Source: Actinostola sp. cb2023 (Eukaryota > Cnidaria > Anthozoa > Actiniaria > Actinostolidae). Taken from it: a stretch of DNA of 64,000 bases. Of the stretch, positions 12,501 to 26,688 are shown piece after piece. A model generated the notes under the pieces. It was not told the DNA's origin. It saw nothing but the letters and a program-made list of their open reading frames with translations, and did no database searches. The position numbers were made by a program, and so were the translations under genes. How positions within the stretch are numbered: the first letter of the stretch is position 1; each line of letters opens with the position of its first letter. The DNA lies in assembly GCA_033675265.1 (NCBI GenBank), contig JAUJYZ010001260.1, positions 789,501 to 853,500 on the forward strand. Reading direction: 5' to 3'.

Positions 12501-15500
12501 ACACTTCTCCAAGATGAACACCTCTGTCTTGTCCCTGGTGCACTGTCTACTATGCATTTTCTCTCTTAGGCAGACACCTTGCTAAGCCAGACAATAAGAA
12601 TTGGTCCCAAAGGTGTCTGTCTGTTACACATTAACTGTACAGAACACACATGTATTACATGTATTACAGTAACTGGTCATGGTTTTCAAAGACTCATTAT
12701 AGTGCTACTTGTGTACTAGACCTGGTTACTGAAAGCCCAATTAGTGCGAATCCAGGATTAAATCTTAAGAAAACCATTCATTTTAATCGACCTTCCAGGA
12801 ACTGGGCCCAGAACAGTGATTGTTTTTAAAATGCTCAGTACTAATATGTCTATATAATGTAACATACAAATAGGGTCATCATGAGATCAAGTCAACAACA
12901 GAACCAGATATAATACATGAACCAGTATCTGACAGACATGTCTATGCCACCATCAACAGACCAAGCATACGTCAGAAAGTCCCTTCAAAGCTCAAGGTAA
13001 CACATAGATCTATAGCTGATGACCTCAACTCAGAATAACTTCCAGTAAGCAGTGACATTAGTTTCAGCTTTTGAGTAGCCTATCTTTTACATGTACATGT
13101 ATGAGCCGGTTTTATTGCTACCTCTGCCACTTACTGGAAAATAGTCATTAATAATTTAGAAACTTGATGAGAGCCTTCTACATGTACCTCCATACATATT
13201 TTGTTACTGATTGAGTTGTTACATTGATTATAGACCTATTCAAGTAATCGTCCAGAGATAAAAGAAAAACTCTCCAAGGTACAGTATACAAAATACTTCA
13301 TTTTATGTACATACATCTGTACATCTGTAAACTCTACCGGGATATATGGTACATATTTAAGCTTTTGTGTACATACATCTGTACATCTGTAAACTCTACC
13401 GGGATATATGGTACATATTTAAGCCTTTGTGTACATACATCTGTACATCTGTAAACTCTACCGGGATATATGGTACACATTTAAGCCTTTGCCAATGTTG
13501 CAAGTGAATCGTTGTTCATTTTTACAGAGTCTGAAGCCAGATCCTATTTTATCCCTTAAGAAGATTGTTGGATTTGGAGGTGGAACCTACAAGGATGTAA
13601 GTCTTCCTGTTTAATACAAGGCATCAGTGCCATTGACTTGTGATCAAAATACAAATTCTCCTTTGGAATTCAAAGAGGAGAATTTTTATTTTAATGAGAT
13701 GGACATGTACATAATATATATATATATGATGTACATTTTCAACATTACTAGCATTCTTCATGTAATCCGCAATGTAATCGCTTTCAATTTTAGACCAAGG
13801 GTACTTGGCCTCAATGCACATTAACATCTGAAACTTGCGATCTCTGATCAAGAGCTGAATTCTCCTCTAGGCTTTTTGAATTCCAAAGGAGAATTTGGAT
13901 TTGGATCACAAGTCACTTACAAGTTGTTCTATGTTTGTGTTTATTATTTAGGGTCTGTGGAACATCAATGGCACCTGTATTGTATATCCATGTCATGCCA
14001 TCATTGTATCCATGGATATATCATCTGGAAAGCAAGAGTTTTTGGTGGGACATACTGACAAGGTATACAGTATGTGTACGGAACAGCAATGTTGTAGAAT
14101 AGCTGTATTGCATCAAATAGTTATTGTTTTGCATTGTTACTCAAAGTTTATAGTCTCACTTTATGGACACCTTGCTATGTTGTACTGTATCTAGATTTTT
14201 TTTGATTTTTGATTTTTAAATATATCATAATAATCTTTAATCTAACAAATACCAACTTTGGTACATAAGATACATACATATTTACATACGTATCTAGATA
14301 TCAGCACTAGCATTTGATGGATCAGCTAATATCTTGGGATCAGCTCAAATTGGAAAACCATCACTTATCAGACTTTGGAAATACGATAATAGAAAATGTG
14401 CTGCATTGTTTAGAACTCAAGTCTTTGATATACACTGCATAAGGTGAGTTTTGTACAGATGATGGCAATACTATCATACATTAGTAGAAACCAACTAACA
14501 TACTATCACAAATCCTGCAATCTGATTGGCTAACGTACTCACTATCTATTGAGTGATAGATAGTGAGTAGTGAAAAAGCCAGCGTTTTGAACAAAAACAG
14601 CGAAAACTCAATAAATATTGGTATAGATTCGAAGGTAGTATGCTAGTTGGTTTCTACTAAAACAGTTAGACTACTCATTCTCGTTTTCTATGAGTTCAAA
14701 TAGTCAACTCGGACGCTATGCACCCCGTTGACTATTGACTCACAGAAAACTCGAACTTGTAGTCTAATATTATTGTTAAATGGAGATTGATATTATACAG
14801 CCCTTTCTAAAGTAACCTGGACAGTTCCCTATTGGGTACACTACAAGTACATTGTAGTTTACTGATTCGCTGGAGAGGGTAGAGGTGTGTACTCTCTGTC
14901 TCCTAGAAGAGCTTTAGGGTGAAGGGGCACTGATACTTGTTTGAACTTTGTTTTTGTAGCTTGTCGTACAATGGCAACATTTTATGTGCTGTTGGACAAG
15001 ACTCTGCAGGAAAGCAGGTATCTTAGTTAATACCCCATGTTAATGTTAAACCTTATATACCTATTTCAAAAAAGGTTGTCGAGGACATCAGTCCGAACTG
15101 CATTATGTTAACAGCTTGAATAGCCAAAAATAGCACTTCCTGTATGAAAAGCTGTATGATATCGTAACTTTGATTTCAAACAGTCCAAGACAAATTTTGA
15201 ATCCAATGTTCTCTGGCATCCATGACATTCAAGCTGATACCATAATGCAGTTCGGTCTTGGAATGACCTTAATAACCTATCGCCTATGGACTAATGTCTT
15301 CGACAACCTTTTTTGAAATAGGTGTATTCAATATACAAACATTGCTCTATAGAATAGATAACTAATGAAAGATTTGTCAATAGCTTCAGTAAGAATTTTG
15401 CAAAGAAGAACGTTATTTTCTCTCACCTTATTATCGACCAATGAAAATCCCGGAGAAAATAATGTGAATGATAATAATTATTATTGTTATATTGTCCCAT

Positions 15501-15847
15501 TACAAATCATTAACTATTTTGTTGTAATATTTTTTTATACAAAAAGTTTTTCAAAACCCATACTCATATGTTGTAATATTATTGTTATTATTAGTTGGTG
15601 GTAGTGTGGGATACATCTCAGGCTATGAGGGGTGGTCAAGTGAACCTGCTTGCTAAAGCCCATACTGATGTTCATATCAATCGCATGAGAATTGCCGACT
15701 TTGATGACAGCAGGTATTATACATGTACATAGTATACCTAATATACAGTTCATAATCAGACAGTAAGACAATCTGTGCTTATATATTAGATATCCATATC
15801 CATCCATTAAATTGAGCATGTAGATAAATATTATTATTATCATTATA

Positions 15848-15917
<70 letters not shown>

Positions 15918-16201
15918 TTATTATTATTATTATTATTATTATTACTGATAAGAACTATGATATATGTATAGAAATGAAAACTGATGGAGAATATACAGAA
16001 CAAATGTTCGGAAAAAAAAATCAGACGCCTCGAGCGGGATTCGAACCCACGACACCCCGATTTCATGACAGGTGCAATTTGAGCACTACCCACTGAGCTA
16101 CCGAGGCAACTACAGTAGCGTGGAGTTCAAATTAGCTCAAAGACGCTGATTTTAACCGAACATTTGCTCCCAGGCCTCTAACTATTATTATTTATTTATT
16201 A

Positions 16202-16234
<33 letters not shown>

Positions 16235-16280
16235 TATTTATTATTATTATTATATTATATTATTATTATTATTATTATTA

Positions 16281-16344
<64 letters not shown>

Positions 16345-19300
16345 TATTATTATTATTATTATTACTATTATTTTTATTTATTGTTTGTATTTTAATATCA
16401 TTAGTTTATTGTTATTGAACAATCCAAGCGATCATTTTAAATTTTGTAAATAAGGATTTTTATCTATTTTTCTATCTCTTATTTGTAATTTGTTTTGAGG
16501 AATAAAGTTATTATTATTATTATTAATTAAATATTATTTTTATTTATTTATTTTTATTTATTTATTTTTTTATTATTTTTTTTTATTATTTTTTATTTTT
16601 ATACGTTTTTCTCTCTTATTTGTAATTTGTTTTGAGGAATACAGTTATTTATTATTATTATTATTATTTATTATTTTTATTATTATTATTTATTATCATT
16701 ATTATTTATTTTTATTATTATTTATTATTATTATTATTATTTATTATTATTATTTATTATTATTTATTATTATTATTAGCTTTTATTATTATTATTTATT
16801 ATTATTATTATTTATTATTAATATTTACTATAAACTATTTTTTATATATTATTATTATTATTATTATTCTTGATTATTATTTATTATTATTCTTTATTAT
16901 TATTATTATTATTATTATTTATTATTCTTATTTATTATTATTTATCAAATTCATGAATAATTAATGAGGGAAATACAATAGAAATCATAAGTGTAGCAGA
17001 CATTTGTAAATCGGATACAGAATTGTCCTCATTTGCATTCAACTTTAACTTGGATTTTCTCGGTCAAACTGTTTCCTATCATCCAAATTACAGTAAAACA
17101 TCCACTTATACGTCGTTGGATTCGATAAGTCAGATACAATATTCGCGTCCGATCTGTATGGGATTTACAAACTCTCGCCTACTTTGTAAATCCCATACAG
17201 ATCGGCCACTCATATTGTATCTATTACTTATTATTATTATTATTTTTATTGTTATATATACAATCATGTACTATTTCTCCAACAGAATGGTTTCATGTGG
17301 AAAGGAAAACATTCGCTTTTGGCGACTTCGTAATGGTTCATTACGGTCATGTCCTCTTGAACTTAGGCAACATGCAATGACAGAATTCACTGATATTACG
17401 TATGGTATAAAGGAAAGAGCAAGCACAACTCCCACCAAAATGTAAGTCTTGTTCAGCAGCAGTTTCTAAAATTAATACCATTTTTGATGGTGGTGATGCT
17501 GGATTTGTGATTATAATCATTCAAGAGATCTGTGCAATAACAGTATGATCTCTGATCATAATCTAAATTATCCTGCGTTCTCTTTGAATTCTGGAGGAGA
17601 ATTTGGATTTTGATCACAAGTCACTTTCACTGTGCTTGCACCAACCCCTTTATTATTATTAATTGAGTGTTATGGCAACCAATGTAAGGATGATAACAGT
17701 GATGATGATGACATGTTGAAGTGTCGAAGATGACTTGTGACAATAGGGAGTTTAAGATTTACAAAATCTATGATGGTGACGTCAACCGGAAGTGCAATTA
17801 ACTTCTGTTTGGAGTTTCATACCTTCATAATTGGTATTCCCTGTGGATGAAGTAACCTCACAGGCAAAGGCGTGCACTAAATATCTAATGGAGAAATCCC
17901 TGAACAGAAGTTATTTACGATTCCGGTTGACGTCGCTGTCGTAGATTTTGCAAATCTTAAAACTCCCTAATATCAATCAAAACTGATGATTAGTTGAAAT
18001 ATGTACAACAATTAACTCCAATGTCGATAGTTAATCAGTTATTTTCACTTTCAGTTACTGCAGTACTACTGCTGGATCAATATTCCAAGTTGACTATAAT
18101 AGGATAATTATTGACCAAGTCTTCAAACTCCTCCCTATTGGTGGTAACCATGGAAACAACCAAGTGTCAATCAATGTGTTGGTTGTGAATGAGTTGTTTT
18201 GTGTTACTGGATCAAGTGATGGTTATCTAAGATTATGGTCCAATGATTTTTCCAAGGTTTCACTTGAAGCAGGTATGAAATTAAACTCATCGCCAAGATG
18301 AATTTGGCTTAAGTGCTTGATCAGTGGGAGGTCCCTGGTTACAATGTGGTAACCATAGCAACCCTGTCTCAACCCACTGAGCACCCGTCACACTGAGAAA
18401 TCAGTGGAGAATTAAATCAGAGGAGAATAAAAACTAAATTTACCAAAGGGGAGGGAAGGGGGGGAACATTAAAAATATATTAGAACGGGTCCGTGCAAGA
18501 ATGGTGTGAGTGATCTGTGTCGCATCCTGTCTTGTCCTCGCTCATCACATGAGTTCCCAGGACTCAGTGGTTGGAGCACCTAATGACTAAGTATCCAGCT
18601 CAGGTTGCTGGAGCAATTTAACTCTGAGTCTTTATCAATAAACACACAAACTTTATTTATGATCTAACTTCTCTTTTAGGTTCTCAAAATGTTAAGAAAA
18701 GCAGAATTTGGATTTTGATCACATCACTTTTAAACTGTTCTTTTACAGACCCCTGCAATTTATTTACTTCTCTTCCTCCTATTTTCCTCTCTTCTCTTTC
18801 TCTTTCACAAAACCTGTAGTCATTTCAATGTCAGACTTTTGTATGTCTTATTTTGCAGAACATGAGGGTTCTGTTACAATAGTAAATGTATCAAGAGATG
18901 GGAGGCATATTCTTGCTGGTACCAACATGGTGAGTATATACAAGTACAATGCTTATCATTCATTTATCCATTCATTCTTCCATCTATCCATCCATTTATT
19001 TGTTCATCCATTCATTTAATCATCCACTCAACAATTCATTTATCCATCCATCCTTCCTTCCATCTATCCATCCATCTATCCATCCATTCATTTGTTCATC
19101 CATTCATCCATTCATCCATCCATCCATATAACCATCCACTCAACAATTCATTTATCCATCCTTCCTTCCATCCATCTATTTATCCATTCATGAATATGTT
19201 CTGTAGTTATAAAATCAGTTGTTATCAATATTGTTCTTAGGGCAACCTTGGTATACTAAATACCATAACAAGATCATACCAGACAGTTATGAGATCACAC

Positions 19301-22300
19301 ACAGATGTTATTCATGCCTTGAGTATGGACACAGCGCATCGCCGATTAGGAACAGTATCAGCTGATCATACTATACGTATCTGGGACATGGATACTCTAT
19401 CTCAGTTATATGACTTCCAAGCCCCAGAAGAAGAGCCTTGTGTCATAGTATTTCATCCTTTAAACACCATGTTTGCATGTGGGTTCACCGATGGCACGGT
19501 CCGGGTATTTGATATCCTTACAACCAACCTTGTTACAGAACATAAACAACACAGAGGGAGGGTAACAGGACTGGTATTCGCCCCTAATGGTGCCTTCTTA
19601 TTTAGTTCTGGATCTTTAGGTAAGTTTTATATTGTATATTCAGACACCCTTTTCATGTGAACTCGTCTTAGAGAGTTTTCTACCTAAGAGAGGGAGAGCA
19701 AACTTATAGTAAAATGGTGCAGCAGGGACCAGACAAAGGTGTCTGTCTTAGAGAGTGAATTTATAGTAAAACAGTGTAATCAATCAATCAATCAAAGCTT
19801 TTATTTAACAACGGAGTCTCTTCAATACAATATGATTGGTCTCCCAGAGAGCCGTATATATAGATATAAATAATTATTTACAATAAGTTAAAAAGTTTCT
19901 ATTTACATATCATATATTTATTTATTAATAATAAATTACATGTATTATCAAAGTACAACTTATATATAATGAAATATAATATTAATTTTATAAATAACAA
20001 TACATATCTACATTATAAGCTTACTAAATAAATCTTTGTTTTCTAATTGGGCTTTAAAAGTAATTGTGCTATGCTGGACACGCGCCTCAGCAGGGATTTT
20101 ATTCCAGAGTACAGAACCTCTATAGTGGAAGGTACATTTCCCTGCCTCTGATTTAGGTCTAGGGATATGTAAATTAGAAGATGAATTTCTCAGGTTATAC
20201 GAATGTATATCCGTGATAGAGGTAAACATATCCTTTAAATAGGAGGGTGATAAATCAGTATATATTTTATACATAATTATTGCTAATTTTCTGGTTCGTC
20301 TGTACTCCAATTTTTCCCAACCCAGCTCATCCAATAAGACCTTAGATCGTGTTTCATAATTTTTCTGCTTAATGATTCTAGCTGATCTATTTTGTAGCCG
20401 TTGAAGTTTGTCAGACATTCCTTTACTAGTTGAATCCCAAATAGAGCTACAATAATCAAAGTAGGGTAGAATTAGAGCTCTATACGTCATACACAACCGT
20501 GTTTCAAGTGGTAACATTGAGCCTAGGCGCTTTAATATAGCTAGACCTGTTGTGATTTTCTTTGAGATCAAAAGAATGTGTGAAGGCAGCAGGGACCAGA
20601 CAAAGGTGTCTGTCTTAGAGAGTGAATTTATAGTAAAACAGTGCAGCAGGGACCAGAATAAGCTGTCTGGCTTAGACATTGTTGACATCAACCCTCCTAC
20701 ATGTAGGTGGTTACCTCAACTGGACAGTAAAGATTGGATCACACTAGTTGTTATCTCAATCTTGAATGTCATTGGATGTTTTGGTTCATATTATTATGGC
20801 TGACAGTGGGCCTTATATAAAGGATTGTACTTACATTTCAGGTGCACTTGCTATGTATTCAGCCAACAACAATGACTATGAATTGGTGCGAATGCTTCTG
20901 GACATGACACCCAGGAATAAGGACATGGGACCCTGTGCACTTTCTATCAGTCATGACAGCAGGAAGTTAGCATTTATTGGTCCTTCTGAGTACACAGTTT
21001 GTGTGGTTGATGCTAGGTCCCTGGATGAGGTAAGTGAATGAATGAACTTTATTTGGCTCAGGATTTCATCAATGAAATCAACAATGAAACAAATATAAGA
21101 ATAAACTGAAGAATATGTAAAGCAACACCAAATGTAGCCTCCTATGCAGACGTAGCGTGGCGCTTCCGGTTACTGTCAGTGGGGAAATGACGGGAACCGG
21201 AAGTGCCACGCAACGTCTGCTTAGGAGGCTACACCAAATGAAGAGAAAATGAAAGGATGGAAGAAATTAATGGAAGAAAAATGAGAAAGATATTTGTATA
21301 AATAATTGTGTGGATAAATGATGACCATTATTGTGCATTTATGGCCAAAATACAAATATCTACTACAAACTAATGTCAGTATTTTTTTGCTAGCATTATA
21401 CACATCTTTGCTTTTGAAGCAGTGCTTTTTAAATAATATTTAAAAAATCGAAATCGAAATCTTGTGTTCTATTGTTGTCGATGTCAATTGGTTAATCTAA
21501 TTGGTTAAAGATAGTCATCTAATGATTGAATGTCTTTCATGTACAGGTACTAAGAGTTGACATTACTACAGTACTAACAACTCCAGGTCATATTGACACT
21601 GCTGTTCTGGTATCATTCTCTGCTCCAGACCTCAATCAGCTGTTGGTTATGACTTCATCAAATAGACTGCTTAAACTAAATGCCAGTAATGGACTTTTAC
21701 TGAGTGAGGTATGTGTACTGTACCATGGGTATCCTTAGTCACCTTGTTGGTGAAGCATATTTGCCTCAATGACCTCTCCTGTCCAGATAGGACTATGTCC
21801 TGGTAGGTTGAACCATACTTGATTGGTCAAAGAGTAGAGGACTGACTAAGGATGGCAGGCCTGGTCCTCCATGTTGGGGTTAGGATGTGAGGAATAATCA
21901 CCTACCCTATAAAGGCCTCATGGAACCATACTCATTAAACATTGGAGGTCTTACACTGTATACAGTCATTCTCAAAGAGATTGTCCAGATGAAAAGACTA
22001 CAATACTACAATAAAGTCACGTGATTCAATATGTATTCAATTTCCTCTCGTGGAATTTCAATGTGAGATGCAAAAGTACACGGCATTGTGAGAAATGAAT
22101 GTAATGAATGAAGTCAGACCATAGGTGTATACTGAAGAAATAGAAAACGAGGCAGCGTGCTCTATCGAGTTATAGAAGCATGCGGGAATTGGAAGAAGAC
22201 GAGAGAAGTGTTAGGAGAAGCACGAGGCGTAGTGCTTCTATAACTCGACAGAGCACAGCTGCCGAGTTTTCTATTTCTTTTATAAAATACAAGTATGATT

Positions 22301-25300
22301 TTAAAGCAAATTTTCAATTTTGTTCGATGCAAAAATGTTTGAATATCTGCTCGTGCGTGCACTGTGCTCTCAAAGAGCACGCGGAATACGCATCCTTTTG
22401 CGAATCAGAGCGCGCGTTATATCATATGTATTTTATAATTGTATGTATGTTCTGTGTCTCTGTTGTTACTGATTCATGTTGGTTTGTTCTGTGGTACAGA
22501 TATCCAATGTCCATCGTCGTTCTTGTACCTGCCTGGAGACTTCATCCAATGGGCGTTATCTAGCAACCGGTGGTGATAATCTTATCAAAATATGGGACTA
22601 TCACATGAGACTTGATATTAACTTCCAGGTATGAAGTAATGTATCAAACACTACACAAAATAGTGTCATACTCTATCCACTCTGTGAACAAGTATAAAGC
22701 ATTTTATAGCTAAACTGCATTCCCCAGGAACATAAACAACAGAATAGGGTCGGATATGGAATGTGATAAGTATCGTCAAGAAACAATAAACCAATGATAG
22801 TATTGCAGATAACCAATAACGAATGAATAGTCTGGTCGGCTCGCACTGAAAAAGTAACCAAATGAGTAGTGTAAAAATATCTAAAGAACTAACATTAAAT
22901 TTTAGAGAACTCACAAAGTTCAGCACGAAAGATGCCACGTATGCTAATCTCAACCCCTAAGAACTCTACACTAAAACATTCCCATTATTACACGGCTGAA
23001 TGATGTACACGATGCTGGTAACTTTGTGTGTTTTAGGTATTCATTGGTCATTCAGATCCTATCCATCAAGTCTTATTCACACCAGGAAATCATGAGGTGA
23101 TTAGCGCTGGAGAGGCCATCTTGATATGGGATTTTCATGGTCGCACATTTACACCTCCAAAACCATGGTAAAGATATAGCATCAAACATGTATTGACAAC
23201 AACTATAATAGCCTCCCCCACAGACTCTTGTTAGGTGTTCTTTCGTAAGAACACCTAAAAAGAGTCTGCGGGGGAGGCGACAACTATAATGGATTGTAAA
23301 GATAATTGAATTAAAATATGTGATGTTTCTTTATAACAAAGCTCTACTGACGTCATAGACAGCAGCATTCAAAAACATAAAGGTACAGCCCAACCCCCTT
23401 TACTGACACCCAAGCACACTGAGATTTGTAAATGTGCATTAAAAACATGTATTATTATTTATCATATTCATTAATAATTCATGAGGGAAACACAAAGGTA
23501 CAGCCCAACCCCTTTTACTGACACCCAAGCGCACTGAGATTTGTAAATGTGCATTAAAACATGTATTATTATTTATCATATTCATTAACAATTCATGAGG
23601 AAAACACAATAGAAATCATAGTCGTGGAAGAGCTTGTATTTTTGATACAAAATCGTCTTGATTTGCATAGACTAAATCTTTGATTTTCTCGGCCAAACTT
23701 ACTGGTATCTTGAAAATTATAGTAGAACATGATTTTATACATCTGTGGATGTGATAAGTCCAATACAATATTCATAATAGCTGCATGCATTAACTGCTGA
23801 AGCACTTTACAATAATACAATAATAGAAAGTAAAGGAATGTCAAAAAAAGTCTGGAATATTATTTAATGTAGACACCATGTTCTTACATATTATCATGGA
23901 TCCATGATATTATCCTGAAGGGGCCGTAATAACTAGGATTTAAATAACTAAATACCGTATTCACCGGCGTATAAGCCGCACTTGCAGATAAGCCGCACCC
24001 CGAGTTTGGCAAAGCAAATTTTTGAAAAAATGTGGACACTTTCTATGGTCCTGAAGGGGACGTAATAACTAGGATTTAAATAACTAAATCAATGGTTTTC
24101 TGTGAATGTTTTGTATGTGTATTGTTAATTATGAACATAGGACTTATACCTTCTGGTAGGCACATCTCATCATATATATATGCCATAGAAATATTACATT
24201 TTATCAGTAGAGAGATTTAGCAAACACGACGCGACGTGAAAGAGGACGGCGCGTGCGCTGACGAATAACTGTGAAAACGACCGTTGGCATCCTCAATGTC
24301 ATGAAGAGGACGTGAAAACAAGCGAAATGGCATTGTGAACTTGACGTCTCGACTTTGTCACGGTACTCACGCAATGACCAAATCTGATATATTTGCCATC
24401 TAACATCTAACGTCGCGTTCTCACGTCGCGTCGTGTTTGCTAAATCACTCTATTATTGTTGTTGGTAGTGATGAGGAGATTTTGTTTATATCAGGTGAAA
24501 CACCTCAAATGACATCACGGTACCCTGTAATGTTACCTAACACATCACAACCTCGTGGGAATCCACCAAAACCCACCATATATGAGCCTATAGAACTTGA
24601 TCTTAGCCCTGTAAGGGATACATCACAAGATGTGATTGATGCAGATACACCAGAGATAATTAGAGTGGAAACAGAGGTACATAGACCACTACCATCAAGA
24701 CTGGAGAATTCACTCAAGCAGATCAATGCCCAAGAAAAGGTACCTTTTAATAAAGTGTCAGTAAGTGGTTGGTAAGGTGTCAGTAGGTGATTGGTAAGGT
24801 GTCAGTAAGTGGTTGGTAAGGTGTCAGTAAGTGGTTTGTAAGGTGTCAGTAAGTGGTTGGTAAGGTGTCAGTAAGTGGTTGGTAAGGTGTCAGGAAGTGG
24901 TTGGTAAGGTGTCAGTAAGTGGTTGGTAAGGTGTCAGTAAGTGATTTGTAAGGTGTCAGTAAGTGGTTGGTAAGGTGCCAGTAAGTAGTTGGTAAGGTGT
25001 CAGTAAGTGGTTGGTAAGGTGTCAGTAAGTGGTTGGTAAGGTGCCAGTAAGTGGTTGGTAAGGTGTCAGGAAGTGGTTGGTAAGGTGTCAGTAAGTGGTT
25101 GGTAAGGTGCCAGTAAGTGGTTGGTAAGGTGTCAGTAAGTGGTTGGTAAGGTGTCAGTAAGTGGTTGGTAAGGTGTCAGTAAGTGGTTGGTAAGGTGACA
25201 GTAAGTGGTTGGTAAGGTGTCAGTAAGTGGTTGGTAAGGTGTCAGTAAGTGGTTGGTAAGGTGTCAGTAAGTGGTTGGTAAGGTGTCAGTAAGTGGTTGG

Positions 25301-26655
25301 TAAGGTAAGGTAAGGTGTCAGTGTTTATATATTGATTTTGTTGTTGTAATTAGTTAGTTATTTTATAATAATAATAATTTTATAATAATAATAATAATAA
25401 TAATTTTCAAAGTATCAGATATTTGAAGTGCTCACTCTGTAGGTGTCATTCCAAGAAAGTCCCAAAAGGACTGAACACAGCATCAACCAGGAGCCAACCA
25501 CAACTCACTCTCCCCCAAATGTGTGCAGACATTTCAAAAAGAGAGCAAACAAGACTTCAGTTCTTGCTAAATGTAGATACACAGCTCCACCAAACCAAGC
25601 TGGATTGACACTCAAGTCTGTCTTGGGATACAATGGTGAAGGCAGGAAAAACATTATTTGGAAGTATGACACAGGTAATGCAGACAGATTTATCACAAAT
25701 GTTTGCATTGTAGATGTCGCTATAGACTGTATTTAGTAGATATGGTCATTTGTGTATAAAGATTTTCTTCCTTGAAAGGAATGCATGGATGCAGTTTTTT
25801 TAGTTATTTGTTAATACTGGTTTTAAATTAAAAAATATATAAAAAATTTAAGCTAAATATGACGATATAATTTGTACGTCTGTTAAAATTGATGCCAACA
25901 TTCATGCAGTTTATAATTTATATATATATTTTTTGTTTTGCTTTTCCATAGTGTAATTCATTTGTTGTAATTTGTGATGTTATTTACTTGTCATTTGTAA
26001 TGGGGGAGGTAAACCAATTGGGACATTAGTCCTGTTACCTTCTCCAGTCACGCTTCTTTTGTCCCTTGTGACGAATCAATTAAAATAATAGAAAATAATC
26101 ATCAAGAGATTGATATCTAAGCAAGTGACAGTGTATATTGTTATGTTAAAGGTCTGTTTGCCTACAGCAGTGGCGCAATTATTGTGATTGAAGATCTTCA
26201 TTCTGGAGTTCAGCGTCATCTCATTGGTCACATTGAAGACGTTTCCACCATGACTGTTCAAAATGATGGTCTTGTGTTGGCTTCCGCGTCAGGGTCATCT
26301 CCCAGCACAAGTAGTCAGATCTGTATATGGAAAGTCAAAGATGGCTCTTGTGAAAAGGTTCTTTCAGAAGGTTTTGTTTTATAGTGTCAGAGTTTCACAT
26401 AATTTTTGATAATATTATCGGCTTGACGTTCAAACTCAATTTACTGTTCAATTTACCAAGTAAATAAATTGTAAGAAAGTTTTGAAATTGATTATTGAAG
26501 AAGCAACTTTAGTTTGTACCTTAATTTTATTTCCAAATTCACCCAGAAAGCATGTTCAAAGTTTGCCAATGACGTTCAATATTATTCAAAGTTCGCATGT
26601 TCAAGGTGAACTTTGGAACATATTTCAGAATCCACTTGTCAGTAGTAATGTGAAA

Positions 26656-26688
<33 letters not shown>

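Noticed and set aside
16027..16107. Functional tRNA gene on the minus strand
   Set aside because: The anticodon and variable region is too long and the D stem is weak. A SINE head is more likely, though a degenerate tRNA is possible.
16632..16964. 110-codon Tyr/Leu/Ile-rich open frame
   Set aside because: Pure ATT/TTAT microsatellite translation.
18290..18640. SINE-like sequence with CTCAGTGGTTGGAGCACC
   Set aside because: It resembles an A box, but no acceptable B box or tail follows, so it was not listed as a feature.
24437..24468. Start of a separate small gene at 24437 (M-L-N-H-S)
   Set aside because: That stretch is the end of a MITE; the downstream coding part fits WDR90 exon 20 in phase.
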